This document shows positions 11,380-23,121 of a stretch of DNA of 64,000 bases, piece after piece. The stretch is taken from assembly GCA_014529385.2 (NCBI GenBank), contig CM043957.1, positions 86,376,881 to 86,440,880 on the forward strand. The letters run 5' to 3'. Within the stretch, counting starts at the first letter, position 1. The number at the start of each line of letters is the position of its first letter. The notes beneath the pieces were generated by a model. The model had not been told where the DNA came from. It saw nothing but the letters and a program-made list of their open reading frames with translations, and did not search any database. The translations under genes were made by a program, and so were the position numbers. Origin of the DNA: Adiantum capillus-veneris (Eukaryota > Streptophyta > Polypodiopsida > Polypodiales > Pteridaceae).

Positions 11380-12990
11380 AGCTAATCACAAAGCCCTCCC
11401 ATCTCTAAGACGCATGGTGGGTGAAGTAAAAGAAGGCTCTTATGGTCATGATAAGTATAAAGAAAAAGAAAAGATTAAGTTTGTAGCTCTATACTTGACT
11501 GATCGAGCTCATAATTGGTGGACATGATTGGAGTAGGATCAAGCTACTCCACGATCATGGAGAAGTTTTGTCCGCATGCTACAAGCTCAATTTCTTCTTG
11601 TTCATTTCAAAAGGGACGTGAAGACGAAGTGGGATTAATTTTGGCAAAGAAAGAACGAGTCTTTGAAAGATGACATAAAGAGATTTTGGGAGTCCCTCCT
11701 AAAAATCCAACATTTTAAGAGGATAGGAAATTGAGAAAAGCTAAGGAAATTTAAAGGAGGTTTGCACTTCAAACTTCGTAATGCGCTCTAAATTACTTTA
11801 GATGTTCTAGCTTTAGAGGACTTATAGATCATGCGGAAACATGGGGGCTAGAGCATAATGGTGGTAACAACCTTCCACATAAGGATAAGAAGAGGCTCAC
11901 AAATCCACAAGGGAATTCATTTCCTAAAGAAGGACAAAATCAGTAGTCAAAACAACCCGCAAATTTTAAAAAGTTCAAGCTAAATCCACCTATTACTCTT
12001 TCTCGATTTTGCTCCAACTTATATCCCAACAAGAAGCAGAAACATGGGCGCTAGAGCATACTGGTGGTAATAACCTTCCACATAAGGATAAGAAGATGCT
12101 CAAAAACCCCTAAGGGAATTCATTTCCTAAACAAGAACAAATTCAGTAGTCAAAACAACTCGCAAATTTAAGGAAGTTCAAGCCAAATCCACCTATTATT
12201 CCTTCTCAATTTTGCTCCAACTTATATCCCAACAAGAAGTAGATTTTTGAAGAAAAAAAGTATCAATATTTAAAAGAAGGCAAGTGCTTTAAATGTGGAC
12301 AAACTAGACACATATCAAAGCAATGCCCTAACAAAGGGCATAACAACCCTTCTCAACCACTAGTAAAGATCATTTCCATCCAAGATGTGGTGGGAGATAC
12401 AAACTATACTCCAGAGATGCGCAAAATTTTAAACGTTTGGGGTCAATTTGAAGGGAAGCAATCTCTCTTTGTGATTGATCCAATAGTCAATGAAAATTTC
12501 ATCTCATTGGAAACTAGCTAAAAAGCTTGGATTGCATTAAGAAAACATGGAGATACCCTTGGAGCTTCACTAGACTATCTTCCATGATGATGGTGATTCA
12601 ATGTAGAATGTAGTACCCTACATTGACAAACTTAAGTTTCAATTTCAAAGATACTCTGACCATGACATGTTTTTCATTGCTAATCTTGATGGATTAGATG
12701 TGATTCTTGGCATGCCATGGAACCATCAAGTAGATTCGGCACTCTACTCTCAAAAAAATGATGGAATTTAAACTCAAAGGCAAGCAATATCAAATTCAAG
12801 CTGGAGTTAGTGGAGATACAATTCCCATGGTAAGTCACATGCAAGTTTCTTGCGCCATTAAGGATTGTGTTCAATGGTGCTTAATATATGTGAATGATAC
12901 CAAGGATCGCATTGATTCATCGACCCAAGAGCACACAAAATATTTGGCGAAGTATAAAGATTGCTTTTTAGAAGATCTTCCTTATCATCT
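11380..12990 (+). pseudogene. Ty3/gypsy gag-protease remnant
   Basis: Around 11430-11700 there is decayed gag (FVALYLTDRAHNWWT, DDIKRFWESLLKIQHFKR). A well-preserved zinc knuckle CFKCGQTRHISKQCP lies near 12288-12335. A protease-like end, DGLDVILGMPWNHQVDS, lies near 12685-12740. Frames change repeatedly and many stops are present. The segment 11835-12240 is duplicated, adding a second copy of the spacer before the zinc knuckle. No polymerase follows; microsatellites take its place. Confidence 0.75.
11835..12240. repeat. 204-bp tandem duplication inside gag
   Basis: 11835-12038 and 12039-12240 both begin GAAACATGGG and end in CCCAACAAGAAG. They differ by a handful of substitutions. Confidence 0.92.
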
Positions 12991-13005
12991 TCCCCAAGAA
13001 AGACT

Positions 13006-13095
<90 letters not shown>

Positions 13096-13132
13096 CAACA
13101 CAATATCTTCCTTATCATCTTCCCCCAGTAAG

Positions 13133-13222
<90 letters not shown>

Positions 13223-13241
13223 GGGGGGGGGGACAACACAA
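12975..13241. repeat. Duplicated compound microsatellite (TG)n(AG)n
   Basis: Two 130-bp units start ATCTTCCTTATCATCTTCC at 12975 and 13105. Each contains AAGACTG, a (TG)n run (13005-13030; 13135-13180), an (AG)n run (13031-13094; 13181-13219) and a CAACACA end. A G12 run follows at 13221-13232. Confidence 0.93.
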
Positions 13242-13287
13242 GGCCTCTATAGTCCTTCCAAACGTTCTAAAGGATCATTGGATTCCT

Positions 13288-15980
13288 AAATATGAAGCGA
13301 TTCTTCTCTTTTTTTAATGGTAAACCATCCAATCCTTTGATACATAATAGATTGGGGGTCCCTATTTGGGTGAGTTTTTATCACAATGCCCAAATGTCTA
13401 CTTGGTTAACCTAGTAGTGTTTTCTCAAGCACTAAAGAAGATATCCTTGGTGAAAGAAATCTTATATATAAGGGAGATATTGCATTAATGTGGAAGGAGA
13501 AGTAGTCACCATGATGGTGGAGGTGGATGTTTCTTTCTAATAGCTTTTGTCTCAACCGAGAGAAGCCTTTTTATCTAAATGCATCTTAGTTATACCACAC
13601 TATGTGTGGCGATTCACATGTTATGAAGCACCATGTGCACCAAGCTTGGTCACCCTACTCAACCAATTTTTGTTTTAGTCTCGCTACTATCACAATATCT
13701 TTCCTGATAGAGGATAAGATCATGGAACTATTCTATTGTCTAAGGGTTAGAAACATGTGACATCTTCACTATGGAATCACAAAGACTTGACTTTCGTAAA
13801 GAAGACTAAAAGTTAAAGTAGCCAATGATAATAAAAAATTTGAAGGCATTGGTGAACAACACAATCCTAGGAACTTGGAAGTAGATGAGGACTATCACTA
13901 GCTTCATGCTGACGGCATGTCTCTCTGGCTCCTCATCTCCACCCTCTAACATACCATCTCGCCACTCACCCCTGGGACATCCCCTACAGATGAACCTAGA
14001 AAAACAAGAAAGAGAGATAGCATCTCTTCTCTCTCAATGCTTGCGCTTACCCGCCATCTCTCTCACCCCATTTTCCCTCACTTGGGACCTCCCCTACGAT
14101 GAGCTCGATAGAACCAGAAAGAGAGAGCACGTCCGTCTCTCTCAGTGCCTCTACACTTCGACGTGTTGCCTACAAATGACTGAGAGAGGGAGGTGTCTCA
14201 TACAAGCTATAGCACCGTGACTCTACGATCGACAAAAAAAAAAATCTCCAAGTGTCGGTTCGAACTGATTTGCACACAAAAAAATCTCCCTTGATGCATG
14301 GCACTTCTCTCTCTCTGTCTCCCTCTCTCCCTCCTCCACGTGCCAAACTATCTGTTTTTTTCTCCCCAAAGCTCCCACAAGTGTCTCTTTAGATTCTCAT
14401 TAATTAAGCATGTCAAGAAAGATTTGAGACACCTACTGGTTAGAAAGGTGATGCTAGCCTATGGGTACGCGAAAGTCATAGTCTAGAAGGTTGATAAGAA
14501 GCAAGAGACATGCTACATCAACTTGTGGTGATTTTTCTATAGTTGACACCGCTCAACTAAAGATCACATGATTTGTAGAGACATCCAGCCACACAAAGGA
14601 CGATGAACATAAATCGCAAGGCTAATGGTTGGTAAATAATTAGGCCGGTAAATGTGCACATTACTATCATGCAAATTATGCACTAGCCATTTTGGTATAC
14701 CTCTAGCTTCCTCATTTTAACCCCTTTCCTAAATCAAGTACATCATTGGGATATTTGCATCAAAAATAGGCTAATTTGTAACCTGTATAAAGTGAATATT
14801 TACCTCATTTTAACTTACAATTGTATTCGCACCATTGAAAAGAGGCAAGAAGGTATCAAAAATGTCATTTGAACTTATGTGTTTCTCTTTAGTACAACCC
14901 CATGTGATGGGGTTGTAGGAAAACTAGAAGCACCATGCTACCCTTTGGAGACTTGGATAGTCCACCTCACTATGGGCCATCGATCCCCTATGGGCACCCT
15001 GTGGTAGCTAGTGGCATTAGGTCATGTTTCCTACTTCTGCTAACTCTGAAAAAATTACTATCTTAATAGATTTCAAGTGAGTATATCACATTACTACGGT
15101 TACAACTATAGAGAGAGATGATTATCCTCAACTTCTACCTACATGCTCCACCAAGAGGGCTTGTCAATGTGCAAAAGCTACAAAATCCTTGCCGATGCCT
15201 TCCCATGGATAGATTACCAACCCAATCAAATTGCAAGGTACTTTAACTTCATCAAATTGCAAGGTACTTTAAATATGAAGCGATTCTTTCCTTTTTAAGG
15301 ATCAACCGTCCAATCCTTTGATACATAATTGATTGGGGGTCCCTATTGGGTAAGTTTTTTTATCACAATGCCCAAATGTCTGCTCGGTTAACCTCGTCAT
15401 ATTTTGCAAGCATTGAAGAAGATATCTTTGCTAAAAGCAATCTTATATATAATGGGGTTATTGCATTAATGTGGAAGCAGAAGCAATCATCATGATTGGT
15501 GGAGGTGCGTGCTTTTAACAACTTTTGTCTCAACCACAAGAAGACTTTTTATCTAAATGCATATTAGTGATGCCGTACTATGTGTTGCCATTCATATGTT
15601 ATGAAGCACCATGTGCACCGAGCTTTGGTCACCCTACTCAATCAATTTTTTGTCTAGGCTCACTACTATCACAATATCTATCTTGATAAAGAATAAGATC
15701 ATGAAACTATTATATTATCTAAGAGTTTAAACCATGTGACATCCTCGCTATGGAATCACAAATACTTGACTTTAGTAAAGAAGATTTGTTTGCCCCATGT
15801 AGTGGTGCATGATGCTAAAAGCTAAAGTAGGCAATGATAATCAAAATTTGAAGGCATTGGTGAACAACACAATCCTAGAAACTTGGAAGTAGATGAGGAC
15901 TATCATTGGCCACTAATGGTTAGAAAAGAGATGCTAGCCTATGGGTAAGTGGAAGCTATAGTCTAGAAGTTATGAGAAGC
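13288..15980. repeat. Two dispersed direct copies of a ~650-bp sequence
   Basis: The sequence from AAATATGAAGCGATTCTT at 13288 to GATGAGGACTATCA near 13905 recurs at 15268-15907 at high identity. The next 60 bp (GGTTAGAAA...GATGCTAGCCTATGGGTA) follow directly in the second copy but lie at 14432-14490 in the first. The first copy is thus interrupted by about 520 bp of CT-rich sequence (13910-14430). No protein domain was recognised, and 14500-15260 holds no visible gene. Confidence 0.85.
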
Positions 15981-16018
15981 CTATAGAAAATGAAGACCGC
16001 CATGGAAATAAGCATTTG

Positions 16019-16680
16019 TTAAAGCAAAGACCAATGATCACCTACAACAACATGTATTTGTGGCTTTTGTAAACTTTGGGCAAAGAACAACCCACCAAAA
16101 AAGAGACCTACAATAGTATTAGCCCTTAGGACTTGCCTTTTTGGGCTTTTCCCCAAGAATACTGATGGAGAAACGCTTGCAGAGACCTTTGATATACAAT
16201 ATCCAATTCTTGAAGAAGAGGAAGAAGGCAAGGATACTATGGATAACCTTGACAAGCACACTAGGCAAGATGCATGCAAAGCAATCTATGAGCAAACTGA
16301 GGAAGGCCAAGGTGTGCTTGAATAAGCAGTTTGTGAAGAAAGTTTTATCTTGTTGCACAAACCAACAAAAGATGCATATGTTGCTACAATACCAATTCAA
16401 AACTCTCTATCTAAGAGCCCAATTGAAATGATTGACTCAATCACCCTACCACTAGAAATAGATTGGAAGCTTGCAATCACCCTATACATTGGAGACATTG
16501 TTGATAACCCGTCAAGTCTAATTTTTGATCCTAACATGCACTTGGTAAATTCAAGTGCATATCCCTATTTTGTGAACACCCACTCTCTAACCTTTCCATT
16601 AGGAGTGTTACCAAGGTCCAAGAAAATCCTTTTGAGCAAAAAAAGAAGAAGCAAATAGTAGATCTTTCTCTAACAAATAT
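16019..16680. other. Unassigned open stretch
   Basis: Plus-strand frames of 96 and 102 codons (16141-16431, 16350-16658) are open but overlap in different frames and match no family I recognise. Probably chance or a decayed element. Confidence 0.25.
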
Positions 16681-16993
16681 TGAAGTAAAGGGGATTCAAA
16701 CATTGACACAAGAAGAAAAACTATTCATGGAACAATCTTCCATTCTTAGTTTTAAGCAATTCAAGATCAACTGAGCACTTTTTTAAAAGAAGAAAAAGTA
16801 ATCAAACATCAATTTACCGTATGCCTATATCTATCTTTTAGTAGACATTTTTGCTATTCAGAACAAGAATGTGACTAAAAAACTTATGCATCAAAGTGTA
16901 AGATTAGTATAGTGCAATCACAATATTGACAATATAGACATGAAGACTAACATGCCACAAAGCAAAAGTCTATATTTCAAAATTTGTAAGATC

Positions 16994-17245
16994 AATCTAA
17001 TTACACCGATAGCCACTACAAAGAACGGCCTTGCAATTAGAAAGGTTGTAATCAAAACACAACCACTTATAGACAAGCATCACAATAGTAATGGGCTAAT
17101 AGCTACTAAAATTGTAGACAATCTAACTACAATGATAGCCACAACAAAGCACGGCCTTGCGATTAGAAAGGTTATAATCAAAACACAACCACTTATAGAC
17201 AAGCATCACAATAGTAATTGGCTAGTAGCTACTAAAATTTGGTCC
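16994..17245. repeat. 126-bp tandem duplication
   Basis: 16994-17119 and 17120-17245 both contain AACACAACCACTTATAGACA and AGCATCACAATAGTAAT. The surrounding 16700-17750 shows no supported gene. Confidence 0.9.
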
Positions 17246-17759
17246 AATCATAGTTGATGTCGATGAAGACATGTCAATATATAAACATGTAAGCCATCTC
17301 TATGCCTTGCTTGTAGGGTAGAGTAAAAATTGCATGTAAGTCAATTTGTTACACACACACCCTGTGAGACGAAGTAGGCTAAGATGATAAAATCAACATT
17401 TGATCTTGAAACAAAGACCTAACACTTGCATCTCTACAAAGTACACTCACAAGGTGTGGTTCCTGTATGAAGCAATCCCCTATGATTCTTAGGACATTGT
17501 AAAGACTAATGAAGCATTCTGGAAGCAATTTTGCTTAAGCCTATAAGTGGGGCGCTTATCCAAAGAACTAAAACATGTATGAAAATTGTGAGAGTGCGTG
17601 GTTCTCTCGGGTTGATCGAGAAAGCATCGAGCTTCTAGATGTGAGAGAGAATAGTGAGAGAAGAGCACTAGAAATAGAGAGAACATTGCAACAGAGACCC
17701 AAACCAACACTTAATCTGCTAAAAATTGGAAAACTTATACAGCATGTGGTAAAAAATGA

Positions 17760-18303
17760 CCCTAGATTATCACCAAAAACTATGTGAAACCTTGGGAAAG
17801 GTAGCATCCTAAGCATTGGTAGCAAAACACGATGAATAACTATTGTCTAGCCTCCAACCGATCATAAATGTGGTCCTTGCTCAATGTATAATGAAGCCCT
17901 TGTTGGAAGCATACACACAAGCCCTGATTGATCACAAATTAGCCCTATCCCAAGCATCGGAACCCACCACCTTCTACCTCAGTTCTCCCTTCCCTTTCTC
18001 AATGACACGTCTTGATATACTTCAAAATTGACCCTAGATATCACCAAAAACTATATGAAACCTTGAGAAAGGTAGCATCCTAAGCATTGGCAATAAAACA
18101 CAATGAATAACTATTGTCTAGCTTACAACCGATCATAAATTTGGTCCTTGCTCAATGTATACCCAAGCCCTTGTTGGCTGCATACTCGCAAACCCTCAAT
18201 GATCACATATTTAACCTATTCAAAGCATCAAAATCCACCACCTTGTACTTGAGCTCGCCCTTCCCTTTCTCAATGACATATCCCGATATAGTCCATCAGA
18301 ATC
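17760..18303. repeat. 272-bp tandem duplication
   Basis: Copies start CCCTAGAT(T)ATCACCAAAAAC at 17760 and 18032 and keep AACCGATCATAAAT and CCCTTCCCTTTCTCAATGAC in register. No protein domain was recognised. Confidence 0.9.
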
Positions 18304-18509
18304 AACTCCCTTGTACATGATCTCTTCATTCCTTTTCTCGATGACGCATCCTGATATAATCTCACCCTGAGAGAGAACAACAACCCTTGCACAAAAAACT
18401 ACCAAAAATACCTCCTTGTTCCCTTAGACCCTAAGATTTTCACCCTTGGCTAGACACTAAACACCCTTGAACAAGAGGAAAAATCTCTTCTTATCCTTGC
18501 TCACCATGG

Positions 18510-18512
<3 letters not shown>

Positions 18513-18600
<88 letters not shown>
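18513..18600. repeat. (CT)n followed by C33
   Basis: About 55 nt of CT repeats run into a pure C tract from 18568 to 18600. The complementary G tract could form a quadruplex or be an assembly-sensitive homopolymer. Confidence 0.95.
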
Positions 18601-19750
18601 TTTCCATTGTGTGTTTGGCTTCCCCATGTGGGTTTTTAGTTGTGTCATGTGGCAACCATGGATTAACTCCACCACTTGGAACTGCAACCTTTCGAGAAAA
18701 GCACAAAAGAATGCATTGTTTTACCCAAAAAAATCCTCTTCTGTTGAGCACCAAAAAAGTTACAAGAAAGCACTATAATTCCCCAAACTAGAAGACAACA
18801 ACCCAACTCCAATTTTGGACCACAAGTCAGTGCATCTTGCCCTCTTTGAAGCTCAAAACCCATGTTAAAATCGGCCCATAAGTAGTAATTTTCTCATAAA
18901 TTCCTCGTTTGGAGCTCGATTGGGGTGCAATAAAGACCGGATAGCCTTTGAATTTGTCATACACGTCTTGTTCATTAGATTTAGTCCACAACCTGGCAAG
19001 AAGCCCCATCATATAACCAATCTAGTTTGCACCAAACCACTTCAAAAAGACAAAAATTGAGCACATTAATTCACATTATCCTTGTTGTTCTAGACCTGAT
19101 TGGAGCTCAAAAACATGTGACATGATCTCAATAACCAATCCCATGCATCTATCACTATTCTTGACACAAAACTCTACCATTTGCAACAAAATCTGGCAAA
19201 TACTTCAATCAAAAAATTGCATTGTCTACCAAACCCGCATAAATGGTTGTGGTTCATGTTTTTCTCATCATGCCTACTAAATGGCATGACATTAATCCCC
19301 TCTAAACATACACATCCTCCGACATGTGCCAACTACATTGGAATCTACACATATAATGAAACAGTCTCCAAAATAGTTTATGGAGATGCAGATTTGTTTT
19401 TGGGGGGTTTTGCATTTTGGATTGAGACTCTTTGGAGAAATGGGCATTTAAGTGTTTTGCTTCCAATGATGAGCTTTATGTATGGACTAGAGCTTCTATC
19501 ACATCCTTACATACAAGTACTACCTTTACACCCCAATTCGTAAGTTTGGATTTCATTGCCATGAATGCCTCCGAAGAGGGGAGTTATATCTTGAGTATTC
19601 TATTGGATGAGGCCCATGAGAGAATATTTTGTAGTTCATATTTATTTAGATTGTTCTTCTTCACTCAGTCCTAGTCTTCTCCTCCCCTTTTGAGTATTCT
19701 CCAAAAAGAAAATCTTGCTGCATAGCAGGATTTTTCTTAGTATTTTTGTT
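18601..19750. other. No supported gene
   Basis: AT-rich anonymous sequence. Open frames such as 19181-19543 have no recognisable domain. It ends at TATTTTTGTT/AAGATTAGTGGGC, which appears to be the target site of the LINE that follows. Confidence 0.5.
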
Positions 19751-19763
19751 AAGATTAGTGGGC

Positions 19764-21986
19764 ATACTGGAGGTGAACGAGATGGTGGTAGGGATCAACA
19801 AGAGGGTCACCTCAAGAGACCTATTGAAGGAGCAAGGAGAGGACAGGTCGTCCCAACAGTCGGGGAGACGGATTTCCAAGCTTTGAAGAAGAGTTCACCA
19901 ACACGTGGTTGAAGTGAATAATGCCTATACGGTGTCAGTCCCGTCGGTGTTGATTAAAAGCAGCTGGCGGAAGTGGCAAGCTCATCTCTGGTGTTTGGAT
20001 TTATGGGCAGAGTACCCTAACAATTAGAGCTCATCAGATGGATTTCCAGTCCGGCAGTTCTCAACCATGTCAGAACGATTGATTATATCCAGTATCTCAC
20101 CAAAGGGTTCTACACTCCAAGATTCAACAACCTTGTGGTGATTGACAAGATCCTAGCCAAAAGCCCGTGTACCTCAACTGCTCACCATTTTGCGTTTTAC
20201 CATGGAATTTGACCTTTGAATCCCCTGAGGCCTTCAAGGATTTGTGCCCCATCTGGGTTGATTTCGTCAACTTACCAATTTGGTTGTGGGATAACCTTGG
20301 AGACCTTGCAAGCACCTTTAGGGTAGTGTATTCAGGCACCTAGGTGCTCCACTTGGAGTTGGCATCTCGGATAAACAGAGATTTGATTGACTGTTGACAA
20401 AAATAAATAGTAAAATGAGAAGATGGAAGTTTGTGCTCCTCCCCTTCCATAGCATAGTTATGGTGATTAATGCTTTCATGATACTGTACATTTCCTTTGT
20501 GTCGTCGCTACTGAAACTTACTAAATTTAACTAGAAAGAATTCTTGAAGCCTATCAAACAATTTTTGTGGAAAAGCAACATGAAAGCCTTAACTCCTTGC
20601 CAATAGAGGAAATGGGAATGGGTAGCGAGACCTAAGAATTAAGGCGGAATCGGGATTATTGACCCCATGGTGCATGCACAAGCTTTGTGTGCCAAACTTG
20701 TTGTCTCTTTGACGCATGAAAAACACGAATGGGTTATCATGGCTTGGGATATGATAAACAATGCAAAGCTTGCCTCAAAAGGGGGCATATGGAAGGAGGC
20801 CACTGTGCCCAACCTTTCTGGACATTCCTGAAGCTGGGTGGTTGCACTAGGGAATTGGCACGAAAGTGTAACAAAGCAACTTCAACCCTAGAATGGGGGG
20901 ATAACTTCAGATACTTCAAAGATTCCTCTTGCAATTGGTCTCCCTTACTCTCCAAACTTGGAAGGATCTCCCTCGATCCCTTTTTGAGGGAAGTTGCACG
21001 GCTGGTAAACAACAAAGGAATTTCTAAACTCTCTCATGTTTGGGATGACGGAAGCCTTTGTTGTGGAAGGATGTGGAGCTCATGGTGGTGCAATATAATC
21101 TAGGGTTATACAAAAGGCTTCTAATTAGTAGACTTTTGAAAGTGCTGGCATCCTCATTTCCACCTATCTGTGGATCAAAAATTGATTGGAGAGCCTGGCA
21201 TTGGATGAAAGACAAAGTGTTCTGGCTTCCCATGGAGTGACTGTAATGTCTTGGTATACAAAGTGGATTGGTTTACCCCACTCAATAGAATTTGGAATAA
21301 AAATTGGTTAGAATAACGCTGGCAAAAGAGTGTCAACATCATCTGGGAGACTAAAGGGCTTAAATACATAAAGATATTCTTCTGGAAAGTGCTCTAGGGT
21401 GCATTGCCTACTGGGATTAATGTGCGTGCAAGAGGGATCGGCTCTGACACTTGCTCTAGCTACAAAGAATCCTTTGAATACCCCCTTGCATCTATTCTAC
21501 AAGTGCCCTACTTCACGAGGGCTGGCCACTAGGATTTGCAAATGGGTAAGAAGGACTTGGAAGATTATCTTCTCTACAAATGACCTTATCTTGCAGGGTC
21601 ATGGTTTCCAAAGCGAGGCCATTTTGATGTGCACAAATTACCAAATTCTACTACCTGAACCAGGTCTGGAAGTATGAAAACTCTTGAGTTTTTGGGAATG
21701 AAATAGATGTAGCTCATTTTGAGGACATTGTGCGGTAGAGCACTGAGCTCATACATGTTATAGGAGAAAGAAGAGGGTCAATTGACGAGGAAGAATGGAT
21801 ACATGCAGTGAACTGCCTAAAACACTCAAGAGAGTAGGAGCATTGTTGATATGTTTCTGTGTACAAATCCTTACTAGAACCCTAGTCCCCTCAAGGCACA
21901 TGTAGTGTAGTGCTTGAGGGAAATTGTATTCTTTTTGAGCTAATATAATTTCTCTCAACTCACAATTGTGAGTATGGCAAAAAAAA
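19764..21986 (+). mobile_element. LINE copy A, internally deleted
   Basis: Near 20200-20340 a DUF4283-type ORF1 piece is readable (FESPEAFKDLCPIWVDFVNLPIWLWDNLGDLASTF). By 20540 the sequence is already in the ORF2 part downstream of the reverse transcriptase (EFLKPIKQFLWKS, then GGIGIIDPMVHAQALCAKL). Endonuclease and reverse transcriptase are therefore missing. The 3' end has the hairpin at 21958-21973 and an A-rich tail. A 13-bp repeat AAGATTAGTGGGC flanks it (19751-19763 and 21987-21999). Many stops; inactive. Confidence 0.75.
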
Positions 21987-21999
21987 AAGATTAGTGGGC

Positions 22000-23108
22000 T
22001 TGTTGGTTTGGCCCTATTGGTTAGAAAATGCTAGGAAAGTGAATAATAAGGGATTGAATCGGCTAACTCACTTCTGGGACAGTAACAGTAAGAGCTGGAA
22101 AACCATTGACCTTCTCACAACCTAATATCAACTCAATGGCTTTGAGGTATTGTTAGTCAACAGAGTGATACAAGAGCATGAAAATGTTGTAATGCCAATG
22201 TGTGATTCCGGGTTTGAGTGGAATGCCTAGAGATGTCCAAGAAGTAGTCTTTTTTGGAAACCCCACTCTAAAGGCTTCAAAGATATACATCTTCTTCCAC
22301 TGCAAAGGTTATGTTGCAGTGTCACAAATAGGCAAGAAAGCATTGTGTTTGGCACGTTTAGTGGGAGATCAAGACAAGAGTCAACAGATTCCAATGTGTT
22401 CTTGTGTATCATGCAATTATACACGAGAATAATTGGTCTAGACTCCTCAACAAAATATGGAAGAGACAATGGTAAGAAGAACGGTGGGAGGAAGTCGTGG
22501 AGAACACCTGGAAGCCAAAGTGGCCGTAGTTTATGAATTTTTTTTAAATGGAAGGTGATGTGGGGTGCTCTACTGAAGGGCATAAAGATCCAGGAGAGAG
22601 GAATTGGGTCAGATCAATGTCTGAGGTGCAGGTTGGCTAGTGAGGATTTGGCCCACCTATTCATGGAATGCCATGCACTCAGAGGCCTGGCAGGGAAAAT
22701 CTCCGAATGGGTCCAAAGGACATGGCACATCAGATTCTTCATGACTAATTTTTTCCTTGGTGGCAAGAAGTTGGGAAGTCTTGCTCGTTTCATCTACACT
22801 CAAGCTGTGAGGTCCTTCTTCTTTCATCATGTATGGCAGGTGCAAGGAACCACTGTGTGTTTGAAGGAGATCTTGGTGTGGCAAACTTTACTCATATTGT
22901 GCTGTCAACCTGCGATAAGTAACATCTAGAACTATAATTCACCTACTTTGTTAAGCAGGTGATGATAAGCCTCCTTGAGAGGCGGTAGACATCCAACGTG
23001 TAATCTTCAGCACCTCAAGGCTCTGACTGAGATTGAGGTTGTTTTATAATCTTATGTTGTGCTTAATACAATTCACTCACAAACTGTGAGTTTTTCTTGA
23101 AAAAAAAG
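22000..23108 (+). mobile_element. LINE copy B, 5'-truncated
   Basis: The reading at 22555-22929 shows the zinc-binding tail domain of ORF2 (MWGALLKGIKIQERGIGSD, CLRCRLASEDLAHLFMECHA). It ends with a 3' hairpin at 23075-23091 and an A tail (23099-23108), followed by a copy of the same target sequence, AAGATTAGTGAGC (23109-23121). It is inserted directly behind copy A. Confidence 0.75.
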
Positions 23109-23121
23109 AAGATTAGTGAGC

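Noticed and set aside
12758-13252. 164-codon frame with Arg/Glu repeats, and similar frames at 18467, 36652, 38651 and 43212
   Set aside because: Translations of GA/CT/GT microsatellites, not proteins.
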